DNA from: Wenzhouxiangellaceae bacterium
Lineage (GTDB): Bacteria; Pseudomonadota; Gammaproteobacteria; Xanthomonadales; Wenzhouxiangellaceae
Assembly: GCA_007695005.1 (NCBI GenBank)
Contig: REEQ01000051.1
Coordinates: 16,822 to 80,821 of the forward strand
DNA length: 64,000 nucleotides
Direction: 5' to 3'
Position numbers and translations under genes: made by a program. This document shows, piece by piece, positions 45,401-53,411 of this stretch (positions within the stretch are counted from its first letter, which is position 1; the number at the start of each line of letters is the position of its first letter). The notes beneath the pieces are model-generated. The model was not told the DNA's origin. It ran no database searches and saw nothing but the letters and a program-made list of their open reading frames with translations.

Positions 45401-46636
45401 ATGAGCAACGGTAATTTTTCCCTGTCCAAGGAAAAGATCAACTTCCTGCTGCTGGAAGGAATCCATGACCGATCACAAGAGTATATCCGCAGGGCTGGAT
45501 ACAACAGCATCGACAGCCACAAGGCCGCACCGGAGCGGGCTGATCTGGAGCAGTTGATCGCGGAGGCCCATTTTATCGGCATTCGATCGCGCACCCGACT
45601 TGACGCCGACATGCTGGCTCGCGCAGAACGCCTCAACGCCATTGGCTGCTTTTGCATCGGCACCGACCAGGTCGACCTGGCAGAGGCCCGACGGCGCGGC
45701 ATCCCGGTGTTCAATGCGCCCTATGCCAATACCCGCTCGGTTGCCGAGCTGGTTCTTGGCGAAGTCATCATGCTGATGCGCGGTGTGCCAGCCAAGAACA
45801 TGGCCTGTCACCGTGGCTTGTGGCACAAGTCCGCGATCGGCTCGCACGAGGTCCGCGGCAAGGTACTGGGTATCGTCGGCTACGGTCATATCGGTTCTCA
45901 GCTTGGTATCCTAGCCGAAGGCCTGGGCATGAAAGTGGTTTACCACGACATCCTCGACAAACTGCCGCTTGGCAATGCCGAAGCGGCAGCCGGCCTGGAC
46001 GATCTGCTCAGCCGGGCCGATCTGGTCAGTCTGCACGTTCCCGACACAGAGCAGACCCGCGGGATGATGGACCGCATCGCGCTGGCGCGAATGCGCCCCG
46101 GCAGCCATCTGATCAATGCCTCGCGGGGCAAGGTCGTCGACATTGACGCCCTGGCCGATGCGCTACGCAATGGCCACATCGCCGGTGCCGCGATCGACGT
46201 GTTCCCGGTAGAGCCATCCAGTGCCGAGGAGGAGTTTCTCAGTCCGCTGCGCGGTCTGGACAATGTACTGTTGACACCGCACATCGGCGGCAGCACCCGG
46301 GAAGCCCAGGAAAACATCGCCGTCGAGGTCGCCGCCAAGCTGGTTCGTTACTCCGACAACGGCTCGACCATGGGAGCGGTGAACTTTCCCGAAGTCAGCC
46401 TGCCCGATCATGCCGGCGCGCGTCGGATCATGAATATCCATCGCAACGAACCCGGTGTACTGCAGGCGATCAACGGCATCATTTCTCAAGCCGGCGTCAA
46501 TATCGCCGCCCAGTACCTGCAGACCATGCCGGATGTCGGCTATGTGGTCATGGACGTGGAGGCCGAAGATACACCTGGCCTGGTCGCCGAGCTGGATCGA
46601 ATCAGTGCGACCATCCGCACTCGTTACCTGTATTGA
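45401..46636 (+). CDS. serA: D-3-phosphoglycerate dehydrogenase
   Basis: 411 aa (E. coli SerA 410). First step of serine synthesis. N-terminus KINFLLLEGIHDRSQEYIRRAGY, NAPYANTRSVAELVLGEVIML, NAD-binding VLGIVGYGHIGSQLGILAEGLG, LINASRGKVVDIDAL, and the catalytic His in LTPHIGGSTREAQENI. A C-terminal ACT domain (about 335-411, IHRNEPGVLQAINGIISQAGVNI) is the usual serine feedback site. Probably works with the divergent D2HGDH. Confidence 0.97.
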   Translation: MSNGNFSLSKEKINFLLLEGIHDRSQEYIRRAGYNSIDSHKAAPERADLEQLIAEAHFIGIRSRTRLDADMLARAERLNAIGCFCIGTDQVDLAEARRRGIPVFNAPYANTRSVAELVLGEVIMLMRGVPAKNMACHRGLWHKSAIGSHEVRGKVLGIVGYGHIGSQLGILAEGLGMKVVYHDILDKLPLGNAEAAAGLDDLLSRADLVSLHVPDTEQTRGMMDRIALARMRPGSHLINASRGKVVDIDALADALRNGHIAGAAIDVFPVEPSSAEEEFLSPLRGLDNVLLTPHIGGSTREAQENIAVEVAAKLVRYSDNGSTMGAVNFPEVSLPDHAGARRIMNIHRNEPGVLQAINGIISQAGVNIAAQYLQTMPDVGYVVMDVEAEDTPGLVAELDRISATIRTRYLY

Positions 46637-46689
46637 AAAAGTCCGACCCCCTTGGATCAGAGTCAGATCAAGCATGGAAAGGATTCGTC

Positions 46690-46971
46690 ATGAGTGGAGA
46701 TAGCATCGCACTGGATCTGGATCGGAGTGAGTTTCGAATGCGGGTCGACGGCCACGACTGCAGCCTGGGTTTTCGGCTGGCCGACGGGGTGGCGCAGTTT
46801 GATCATGTTCGGGTGCCTGATGCCGTTGGCGGCAGGGGCCTGGCGGGACAGCTCACCCGCCACGCGCTGGATTGGGCCCGCGCCCAAGGCCATCGTGTCC
46901 GCCCCAACTGTCCCTACGTAGCGGCCTGGATCAAGCGCCATCCGGACTACGCTGACCTGATCGCCGCCTGA
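46690..46971 (+). CDS. Small GNAT N-acetyltransferase (YjdJ/NATD1 type)
   Basis: 93 aa from ATG 46690, with AAAGGA 7 nt before; the track start at 46633 adds unlikely residues. Minimal GNAT fold: strand MRVDGHDCSLGF, acetyl-CoA loop VRVPDAVGGRGLAGQLTRHAL and a C-terminal VRPNCPYVAAWIKRHPDY, typical of the YjdJ/NATD1 family. The Cys in NCPY is conserved in this group. Substrate unknown. It follows serA by 53 bp. Confidence 0.88.
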   Translation: MSGDSIALDLDRSEFRMRVDGHDCSLGFRLADGVAQFDHVRVPDAVGGRGLAGQLTRHALDWARAQGHRVRPNCPYVAAWIKRHPDYADLIAA

Positions 46972-46990
46972 TCAATTACTGTTGACGAGG

Positions 46991-47044
46991 CAACGAAATA
47001 CCTGCGGTATTCGTTGCACGGCATTTGCGGCACATGTCCGCAAA
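46991..47044. terminator. Two adjacent hairpins between convergent genes
   Basis: CAACGAAATACC-TGC-GGTATTCGTTG (46991-47016, one bulged base) is followed by TTTGCGG-CACATGT-CCGCAAA (47024-47044). They fill the gap between the convergent acetyltransferase and aminotransferase genes and probably act as a two-way terminator. T-runs are weak. Confidence 0.4.
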
Positions 47045-47090
47045 AACCCTCGCTGCGCGGTCCCGGCCGATGCCGATCAGTCGACGCATC

Positions 47091-48452
47091 TCAGCCGGCT
47101 TCGCTCCGTACGCGATCCAGGCCGCGACCAAGCTTGTCGACCAGCTCATCGATCTGCGCCTCGTTGATGATCAGCGGTGGACAGACCGCCACCACATCAC
47201 CAGGCAGCGCCCTGACCACCAGCCCCTCAGCGAGGCAGGCAGCGGCGACCTTGAAGGCCATTTTTTGCTCCGGGGGAAACAGCTGCCTACTGCCCTTGTC
47301 GGCAACCAGCTCGAGGCCGGCGATCAGGCCGATGCCGCGCAGGTTGCCGACCAGGCAGTGGTCGGCCAGGGGCGCAAGCCTGGCCTGGAGCAGCTCACCC
47401 ATCCGGGCCGCATGAGCCATCACATCACGCTCTTCCATCAGCTCCAGATTGCGGCAGGCAACGGCGGCCGCCACCGGGTGGCCGGCGTAAGTGAGGCCAT
47501 GAGCGAATATCCCGACGCCGCCGGCAGCTTCTTCGATTGCCTCATACATGAACGGTGGCACGGCCACGGCAGAGATCGGCAGATAGGCAGAGGACAGGGC
47601 CTTGGCCATGGTCATGGTCGCCGGGCGCATATTCCAGGTCTGGCAGCCGAAGGGCTGGCCGGTGCGCCCGAAGCCGCAGACCACCTCATCATCGATGAGC
47701 AGAATCTCATTGGCCTCGAGAATGGGCTGAATCCGGTCAAAGTAGCCGGCTGGCGGAGGGATTACACCGCCGGCACCCATCAGCGGCTCGGCAATCATCG
47801 CCGCGATGCTGTCGGCACCCTCGCGTTCGATGACCTCCTCCAGCTCGGCAGCGAGGCGCTCGACGAAGGCGGCCTCGCTTTCGCCCGATCGACCGTGGCG
47901 GTAGTAGTGGGGCGAGCCAAGATGAATGACATCATCACCGGGCAGGTCGAAATGGCGATGAAAGGCCGGCAGTCCGGTCAGCGCTGCTGTTGCCAGCGTG
48001 ATGCCGTGATAGGCATTGCCTCGTGACAGTATTTTCTTCTTGCGCGGCTGGCCGATTGCATTGAAGTAGTAACGCACCAGCTTGATCTGGGCGTCGTTGG
48101 CATCCGAGCCTGAACAGCCAAACAGAAAGCGGGCGCCCTCGATCGGCACCCACTCGGCCAGCTTGGCCGCCAGACGTATGCTGGGCTCATTGCTCTTGCC
48201 GGCAAACAGCGGTCCGTAGCAAAACTTGCTCATCTGCTCGGCTGCTGCCTCGACAAGTTCACGCTCGCCGTAACCGAGGGCCGTGCACCACAACCCGGCC
48301 ATGCCCTCCAGATACTTGCGACCTTCGGTATCGAAAACGTAGACCCCCTCGCCTCTTTCCCATATCTGCGGACCGGCATGACGATGGCCGCGCAGGTCGG
48401 TGGCCGGATGGAACAGGTGGTCGAGATCGAGCTTGGCAAGCGATGCAGTCAC
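47091..48452 (-). CDS. Class III PLP-dependent aminotransferase (SpuC/omega-amino type)
   Basis: 453 aa starting at GTG 48452 (MTASLAKLDLDHLFHP...), with AGGA upstream. The track start is another GTG at 48509. Signatures: YLEGMAGLWCTALGYGERELVEA, LFGCSGSDANDAQIKLVRYYFN, AYHGITLATAALTG, IDDEVVCGFGRTGQPFGCQ and the PLP lysine in TMAKALSSAYLPISA. It resembles putrescine- or taurine-pyruvate aminotransferases. The substrate is probably a polyamine or omega-amino acid, not determined. No polyamine genes are adjacent. Confidence 0.9.
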   Translation of the reverse strand: MTASLAKLDLDHLFHPATDLRGHRHAGPQIWERGEGVYVFDTEGRKYLEGMAGLWCTALGYGERELVEAAAEQMSKFCYGPLFAGKSNEPSIRLAAKLAEWVPIEGARFLFGCSGSDANDAQIKLVRYYFNAIGQPRKKKILSRGNAYHGITLATAALTGLPAFHRHFDLPGDDVIHLGSPHYYRHGRSGESEAAFVERLAAELEEVIEREGADSIAAMIAEPLMGAGGVIPPPAGYFDRIQPILEANEILLIDDEVVCGFGRTGQPFGCQTWNMRPATMTMAKALSSAYLPISAVAVPPFMYEAIEEAAGGVGIFAHGLTYAGHPVAAAVACRNLELMEERDVMAHAARMGELLQARLAPLADHCLVGNLRGIGLIAGLELVADKGSRQLFPPEQKMAFKVAAACLAEGLVVRALPGDVVAVCPPLIINEAQIDELVDKLGRGLDRVRSEAG

Positions 48453-48565
48453 TGGAGGGTCCTGGAAGAAGAGACGGCTGAAGTCAGCGCAGAAGGATAG
48501 CAAATCCACACTTTTGACATCGACGCACTAGAATCTCGGACTTACCCAGTGAAGAGAACCTCGCC

Positions 48566-49114
48566 ATGACCCGATTGCTTGTTCTGCTACTCACGCTGTT
48601 CGCCCTGCCGGCAACGGCCGAACAGGGGCTGCCTCGAGCGCTCGCTGAGATCCTTGACCGCAACGGCGAGAGCATCGGCCAGGCCGAGTTCATCCAGGCG
48701 GAATCCGGCACCTTGATCCGCCTGAACCTGGAAGGCCTGCCGCCCGGCCCAAAGGCCATTCACATCCACGCCGTGGGCACTTGCGACGACCACTGCGATG
48801 GCTTCATGGCATCCGGCGGGCACCTCAATCCCGATGGGCGCAAGCATGGCCTGCTGAACCCGGAAGGACCGGATGCCGGCGACCTGCCGAACTTCTTCGT
48901 GCATGATTCCGGAATGGCCTGGGCCGAGTTCTACACCACTGCCGCCAGCCTGGATGGGCGCTTTGGCGCAACCATCCTGGACAGCGACGGAGCGGCTATC
49001 GTCATCCATGAAAATCCGGATGACCATTTCAGTCAGCCGATTGGCGGCGCGGGTGCGCGCATTGCCTGCGGCGTCATTCAGGCTGCAGGCAGCTGGGCAT
49101 TCCCCGAAGATTAG
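48566..49114 (+). CDS. sodC: Periplasmic Cu,Zn superoxide dismutase
   Basis: 182 aa with a signal peptide ending LPATAEQ. Metal-ligand pattern is intact: AIHIHAVGTC, GGHLNPDGRKHG, IVIHENPDDH, and the paired Cys in GTC and RIACGVI. It dismutates superoxide in the periplasm. DHCDGF holds an extra Cys beside the first histidine loop, which is slightly unusual. Convergent with the HIT gene, 6 bp apart. Confidence 0.95.
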   Translation: MTRLLVLLLTLFALPATAEQGLPRALAEILDRNGESIGQAEFIQAESGTLIRLNLEGLPPGPKAIHIHAVGTCDDHCDGFMASGGHLNPDGRKHGLLNPEGPDAGDLPNFFVHDSGMAWAEFYTTAASLDGRFGATILDSDGAAIVIHENPDDHFSQPIGGAGARIACGVIQAAGSWAFPED

Positions 49115-49120
49115 GGGTGC

Positions 49121-49468
49121 TCAGCCCGGCGGCCAGGTCATCTGGCGGCCACCGATGAGGTGCAGATGGATGTGGAAGACCGACTGGCCACCGTGGCGAT
49201 TGCAGTTCATGACCAGGCGGTAGCCATCTTCGCCGATACCCTCGGCCTCGGCTATTTCCCGGGCAGCCAGAAACAGCCGCCCGACAAGCTCGGCGTCTTG
49301 CATCTGCAAATCGTTGGGAGTGGCGATACGGCGCTTCGGTATGATCAGGATATGTACCGGCGCCTGCGGATCGATGTCACGGAAGGCGAGAAGCTCGTCG
49401 TTTTCGAAGACGATCTCGGCCGGGATCTCGCGACGAATGATTTTCAGAAAAAGCTCATCAGACATCAC
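49121..49468 (-). CDS. HIT family protein (HinT-like)
   Basis: 115 aa. HIT core: IPAEIVFENDELLAFRDIDPQAPVHILIIPKR and the active-site HIHLHL in GGQSVFHIHLHLIGGRQM. Purine nucleoside phosphoramidase family. Its start overlaps the stop of the SDR gene (ATGA), implying co-translation. Confidence 0.95.
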   Translation of the reverse strand: MMSDELFLKIIRREIPAEIVFENDELLAFRDIDPQAPVHILIIPKRRIATPNDLQMQDAELVGRLFLAAREIAEAEGIGEDGYRLVMNCNRHGGQSVFHIHLHLIGGRQMTWPPG

Positions 49469-50151
49469 TGCACTCCTTGGTCGATGCTTTCAATCAGCTT
49501 ACCGGCTCGCTGTGCGGCAGCGGGCATCCCTTCGGGCTCGATCGCAGGCCAGGCGGCGGCGCGTAGCGGGCTGTAGAATGGCCCGGGGTCGATATCCATG
49601 ACCCTGGGCCCGCGCGGCCCGAGCTCTGCGGCAAGAGCTCTGCTCATCCACTCCCTGCCCGCCTGGGCAACACCATAGGCACCCCAGTTCGCGGGGCGCT
49701 CAAGACAGTGCCGGTCGGCAACGAAAACGATCCTCCCCTGCCCAGACTCTCGCAGCAGCGGCAGCAACGCACTGGTCAACAGCATCGGGCCGGTAAGTCC
49801 GGCCTGCAACAGCTTGAACCACTCGTCAGCCGGCTGGTGCTCCAGCGGTCGCAGGGCAACAAAATCAGCAGCATTGTGCACCAGCACGTCTAGCCGCCCG
49901 ATGCTCGTGCCGATCTGCTCGGCGACGTTCTGGTAGTCATCGGGCCCTGCTCCGGCCAGGTCGAACGGAAGCAGTGCCGGTGCGCAGCCAACTTCGCCTG
50001 CAAGCCCGTCATGCAGTTTGTCAAGCGCGCGCGCGTTCCGATCCAGGGCGATGCAATCACGCCCCGATTCGAGCAGTTGTTTCACCATCGCCGCGCCCAG
50101 CGCGCCGGCAGCCCCGGTCACCAGCCATACCGGCCGGGTTGATTTACTCAT
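49465..50151 (-). CDS. YciK-like SDR with altered catalytic residues
   Basis: 228 aa from ATG 50151 (37 extra track residues dropped). Rossmann start WLVTGAAGALGAAMVKQLL and RLDVLVHNAADFVALRPLE fit the SDR fold, and NWGAYGVAQAGREWMSRALAAELG aligns with the NWGAYAVSK region of YciK. The YxxxK lysine is Gln163 (Y159-G-V-A-Q), and the serine position 13 residues before the Tyr is Asp146. It is therefore unlikely to act as a normal oxidoreductase. In Pseudomonas a yciK-type SDR follows ubiG-mupP; here it sits 2.6 kb further downstream, upstream of and coupled to the HIT gene. Confidence 0.85.
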   Translation of the reverse strand: MSKSTRPVWLVTGAAGALGAAMVKQLLESGRDCIALDRNARALDKLHDGLAGEVGCAPALLPFDLAGAGPDDYQNVAEQIGTSIGRLDVLVHNAADFVALRPLEHQPADEWFKLLQAGLTGPMLLTSALLPLLRESGQGRIVFVADRHCLERPANWGAYGVAQAGREWMSRALAAELGPRGPRVMDIDPGPFYSPLRAAAWPAIEPEGMPAAAQRAGKLIESIDQGVQ

Positions 50152-50263
50152 TGAGTGTCCGTAACAAGGCTTGAAACCCGGCCATTGTCGCAGATTCCGT
50201 CCCAGCAGTGAGCTAACATAAGCCCTGGTCCAGCAGCCGTTTGATAGCCGGAGTACAGTCACC

Positions 50264-50545
50264 TTGCCATTTTATGAATACATCGCGGATGCCGAGCCGG
50301 GTTGCGCGCACTGCCGCGGCGGCTTCACCGTGCTGCAGCGCCTGTCGGACCCCACACTCGACAGCTGCCCTCAGTGCCGCACACCGATACGCCGGGTCAT
50401 TTCGCCGCCCAGCCTGGTCAGCGGCCAGTCCGACCTGAAGCCGTCCCGGCTTGAGCAGGCCGGATTCACCCAGTACCGCAAGGTCGGCAAGGGCGTTTAC
50501 GAAAAGACAGCCGGCAAGGGACCTGGAGTCATCAGTGCCGATTGA
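50264..50545 (+). CDS. FmdB family zinc-ribbon protein
   Basis: 93 aa with TTG start (GGAG about 11 nt upstream). MPFYEYIADAEPGCAHC opens an FmdB zinc ribbon with CAHC and CPQC pairs; the rest is a Lys-rich tail (QYRKVGKGVYEKTAGKG). Possibly regulatory, function unknown. It overlaps the next gene by 11 bp. Confidence 0.85.
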   Translation: MPFYEYIADAEPGCAHCRGGFTVLQRLSDPTLDSCPQCRTPIRRVISPPSLVSGQSDLKPSRLEQAGFTQYRKVGKGVYEKTAGKGPGVISAD

Positions 50546-51032
50546 TCCGATCCGTCCGTTGGTGCTGCCGGCAGTCTGCCTGCTGCTGATCGCTTGCGCC
50601 AGCAGCCCGGTTGCTGACGGTGATGTCCAGGTCGCTCCAATCGGCCCGGCCCACGTCCTGGCCGAGCAGGGTCATGAAGGTCAGATGGTGGTCTGGGGTG
50701 GACGGATCGCCGCGGTCTACAATCTTTCTGATCGGACCGAGCTTGAAATCGTGAGCCTGCCGCTGGACCGGGCCGATCGACCGCGCCTGGAAGCGGAACC
50801 TGGAGTCCGCTTCGTCGCCGTGCAAGCCGGCTTTCTGGAGCCCATGCAGTACGCGCCTGGACGCTATGTCACCTTGCTGGGCAGCGTGGAAGGAATAGAA
50901 CAGCGCAGCGTTGGTGAATTCCTGTATGAGCACCCGGTCATCGTCACCGACCGCCTTCACCTTTGGCCACAGGACACCGCCAGCTGGCGTCAGCAGCCTC
51001 GTTTCAGCGTCGGCATCGGCATCAGGCTCTGA
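50535..51032 (+). CDS. Slp family outer-membrane lipoprotein
   Basis: 165 aa from GTG 50535, preceded by GGAG at 7 nt. Lipobox LLIACAS after a short hydrophobic stretch. Slp features: GQMVVWGGRIAAVYNLSDRTELEIVSLPLD, FLEPMQYAPGRYVTLLGSVEG and YEHPVIVTDRLHLWP. Slp is a starvation/stationary-phase outer-membrane lipoprotein in enterics; its exact job is unclear. It runs convergent into the SQS/PSY-like gene, with an 11 bp overlap at the 3' ends. Confidence 0.88.
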   Translation: MPIDPIRPLVLPAVCLLLIACASSPVADGDVQVAPIGPAHVLAEQGHEGQMVVWGGRIAAVYNLSDRTELEIVSLPLDRADRPRLEAEPGVRFVAVQAGFLEPMQYAPGRYVTLLGSVEGIEQRSVGEFLYEHPVIVTDRLHLWPQDTASWRQQPRFSVGIGIRL

Positions 51033-51843
51033 GTGCCGCCCTGGCGGCGCGCCAGGCATACCAGACGTTTCCCCAGTGCGATGGCAGCACGCGTTCGCGA
51101 AGCAGGCGCTCGGGCTTGCGGTCAATCTGCCGGGCCAGACGCAGATCCAGTGCCCAGCTGGCTGCCAAGTGAACCTGGCGCCGCCTCTGCGCGGCATTCA
51201 AAGTATGAAGCGCGCGCTGCCCCCGGCCCACGGCCTCGGCCAGCATTGCCCTGACCAGGCCACAAAAGGCAGGCCCCACTGACTCGGACAACAGGTCCTG
51301 GCGGGAGAGCTGGTAATCGGCCTGAAAATCCAGCGGCACCAGCCACCGATTGGCGCGCGCGTCCAGCACCAGATCGCGCACAACGCGCAGCAGATAGTGG
51401 GCAGCACCCTGGATTTCGACGGCTGCCAGCTGGCCGTCCTCGCGCTCGACCAGCTTCGCCTCCAGCCGATGGACAAGCCCGCCCATGCTGCAGCAGTGTG
51501 TCCATAGCGCATCAAAGCGTTCGAATCGGGGCGTATCGGCGGCCGCCGCCACTGCATCGACCAGACTGATCATCTCTGCCATGTCGAGGTCTTGCCGGGC
51601 ACCGGTTTGTTCCAAAGCCTGCAGCAGCGGGTGTGGGCTGGCCTCATCGGCCAAGGCATCACGCCACCAGGCCAGGCGTGCCGGGGCGATTTCCGGCGCG
51701 CTGGCCGCTGCAGCCAGCTCGGCAGCAAGGCAGCGGAGGACGAGAATGCGGTCGCGATGCGCCGCCGCAGCGAACGGCAGCGTGGCTGCCAATGGACTGC
51801 CGGCAACCAGTGTGCGCTCGCGGCACCAGGTCAGGGGCTGCAT
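51022..51843 (-). CDS. Squalene/phytoene synthase-like protein lacking Asp motifs
   Basis: 273 aa. The all-helical isoprenoid synthase fold is suggested by RLAWWRDALAD, LEQTGARQDLDMAEMISLVD, EIQGAAHYLLRVVRDLV and LVPLDFQADYQLSRQDLL. The two DxxxD-type metal motifs of true squalene or phytoene synthases are not visible (the first site reads LVLRCLAAELAAAAS). It therefore resembles the NDUFAF6/'pseudo-SQS' group, linked in eukaryotes to complex I assembly. Enzyme activity is doubtful. It lies 3 bp after hslO on the same strand. Confidence 0.75.
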   Translation of the reverse strand: MQPLTWCRERTLVAGSPLAATLPFAAAAHRDRILVLRCLAAELAAAASAPEIAPARLAWWRDALADEASPHPLLQALEQTGARQDLDMAEMISLVDAVAAAADTPRFERFDALWTHCCSMGGLVHRLEAKLVEREDGQLAAVEIQGAAHYLLRVVRDLVLDARANRWLVPLDFQADYQLSRQDLLSESVGPAFCGLVRAMLAEAVGRGQRALHTLNAAQRRRQVHLAASWALDLRLARQIDRKPERLLRERVLPSHWGNVWYAWRAARAALRA

Positions 51844-51846
51844 TGA

Positions 51847-52737
51847 TCAGTGCAGGGAATCGCTGCCGGGCGCGGCGGACTCGATCAGCTCTCCCATATC
51901 CTCCTGGGCAAAGTTGTAGGCCTGATTACAGAACTGACAACGAACCTCGACGACCTCCTGGATCTGGAACAGTCCGGCCAACTCGGCCGCACCCAGATTG
52001 CCCAGCAGCGCCATAACGCGCTCGCGGCTGCAGGGGCAATAAAAATTAAGGGCCCTGGCCGGAAAAACGCGTCGCTGCTCGGCATGGAAGAGTCGGTCCA
52101 GCAGATCTCTACCAGGCGTCTCCAGCAACTCGCTTGCAGCGACCGTGGCCAACAAATGCTCCAGGCGATTCCAGCCGTCCTCGTCTGCCAGAACTGTACT
52201 CGAGGCGGGCATTTGCTGAATCAGGATTCCCCGTGCCCGGCCATCGGCGGCAGCCAGCCTCAATCGGGTTTCGAGCTGTTCCGAGCGGCGAAAGTAGGCC
52301 TCGATTGCCTGGTCCAGTCCTCTCCCCTCCAGCGGCACGATACCCTGCCAGCGCTGGCCGCCATCACAGGGGTCCAGGGTCAGGGTCAGAACTCCGCTCT
52401 CGCCAAGCATTGCCCACAACGAAGCCGTGTCATCTGGTGCTATCGCGCCCTCGCGCAGTCGTGCAATGGCGCGCATGCCACCACCATCGGTGCAGTCGGC
52501 CACCAGCAGCTTGAGCGCGCCACCCCCCTGCAGCTGCAAGCTCACCCGGCCACGGAACTTGATCCCGGACGACATCGCAGCAACCACCAGCAAGGCCTGG
52601 GCCAGTAGCTGGGCGACAGTATCCGGATAGCTCTCCCGAGCCAGTACCTCGGCGACCACGCTGTCCAGATCGACATAGACTGCCCGGGCATTGATATCTT
52701 CAAAAACAATACGTTGCAGAAAATCTCTCTCACTCAT
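51847..52737 (-). CDS. hslO: Redox-regulated chaperone Hsp33
   Basis: 296 aa (E. coli 292). MSERDFLQRIVFEDINARAVYVDL, ALKLLVADCTDGGGMRAIAR and the redox-switch zinc site with CPC (LNFYCPCSRERV) and CQFC (VRCQFCNQAY). Activated by combined oxidation and heat. Overlaps mupP by 4 bp. Confidence 0.96.
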   Translation of the reverse strand: MSERDFLQRIVFEDINARAVYVDLDSVVAEVLARESYPDTVAQLLAQALLVVAAMSSGIKFRGRVSLQLQGGGALKLLVADCTDGGGMRAIARLREGAIAPDDTASLWAMLGESGVLTLTLDPCDGGQRWQGIVPLEGRGLDQAIEAYFRRSEQLETRLRLAAADGRARGILIQQMPASSTVLADEDGWNRLEHLLATVAASELLETPGRDLLDRLFHAEQRRVFPARALNFYCPCSRERVMALLGNLGAAELAGLFQIQEVVEVRCQFCNQAYNFAQEDMGELIESAAPGSDSLH

Positions 52738-53411
52738 TCGAATATCTCCGAAAGAAGCAGGCTGGTGATTTGCTCTGGCCGGTCGAACTGCCAGTCAGCA
52801 CCCCACGGTGTGCTGTCCCGGTCGGGCGGCAGATAGCCCCAGCGCGCCACCGAAGTCAGGGTGCCAGCCGCCCGCCCCGCAGTCACATCGCGCTCGTCAT
52901 CGCCCACGAACAGGCACTGACCAGGATCACGGCCAATGCGATGGCAGGCAGCAAGCACGGGGTCAGGGGCCGGCTTGGAGCGAGCGACCGTGTCACCACT
53001 GATCACACAGGCAAAACGCTGGTCCCAACCTGCGGCCAGCAAAAGGGGTTCAGTCAGAAAGCCGGGCTTGTTGGTAACGACCGCCATCACGAGGCCCGCT
53101 TCGGCAAGGGCGTCCAGCACGGCCTCAATACCGGCGAAGGGGCGCGATCGCACCCACAGGTTTTCTGCATAGTGTTCCAGAAACTCGGGGCGCAGCGCCC
53201 GCCAGTCGAGCCCAGGCTGGTCAGCAAATCCCGCCTCCAGCAACCCCAGTGCGCCGCGTGACGCCTGATGGCGCAGTAAAGACTCCGGCAGCGGCGGCAA
53301 CTGGCGCCGACTGCGCAGTGCCTGCAAGGTTCCGATCAGATCAGGAGCGGTGTCGGCCAGGGTGCCGTCCAGATCAAACAGAACGGCAGCGACCACAGCA
53401 GGTGATTTCAT
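52734..53411 (-). CDS. mupP: HAD phosphatase, probable N-acetylmuramate-6-P phosphatase MupP
   Basis: 225 aa. HAD motifs: DLDGTLADTAPDL (motif I), VTNKPGF (motif II), SKPAPDP (motif III Lys) and FVGDDERDV (motif IV). In E. coli-type annotation this would be phosphoglycolate phosphatase (gph), but next to ubiG the Pseudomonas orthologue is MupP, which feeds the MurNAc-6-P peptidoglycan recycling route. Assigned on gene order; sequence alone does not separate the two. Overlaps ubiG and hslO by 4 bp each. Confidence 0.85.
   Translation of the reverse strand: MKSPAVVAAVLFDLDGTLADTAPDLIGTLQALRSRRQLPPLPESLLRHQASRGALGLLEAGFADQPGLDWRALRPEFLEHYAENLWVRSRPFAGIEAVLDALAEAGLVMAVVTNKPGFLTEPLLLAAGWDQRFACVISGDTVARSKPAPDPVLAACHRIGRDPGQCLFVGDDERDVTAGRAAGTLTSVARWGYLPPDRDSTPWGADWQFDRPEQITSLLLSEIFE

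Noticed and set aside
46637-46689. AAAAAGTCCGACCCCC stretch after serA as a possible dispersed repeat
   Set aside because: It resembles short repeated tracts seen in other genomes, but only one copy is seen here and no structure supports a call.
47025-48026. 333-aa plus-strand ORF
   Set aside because: Antisense to the aminotransferase.
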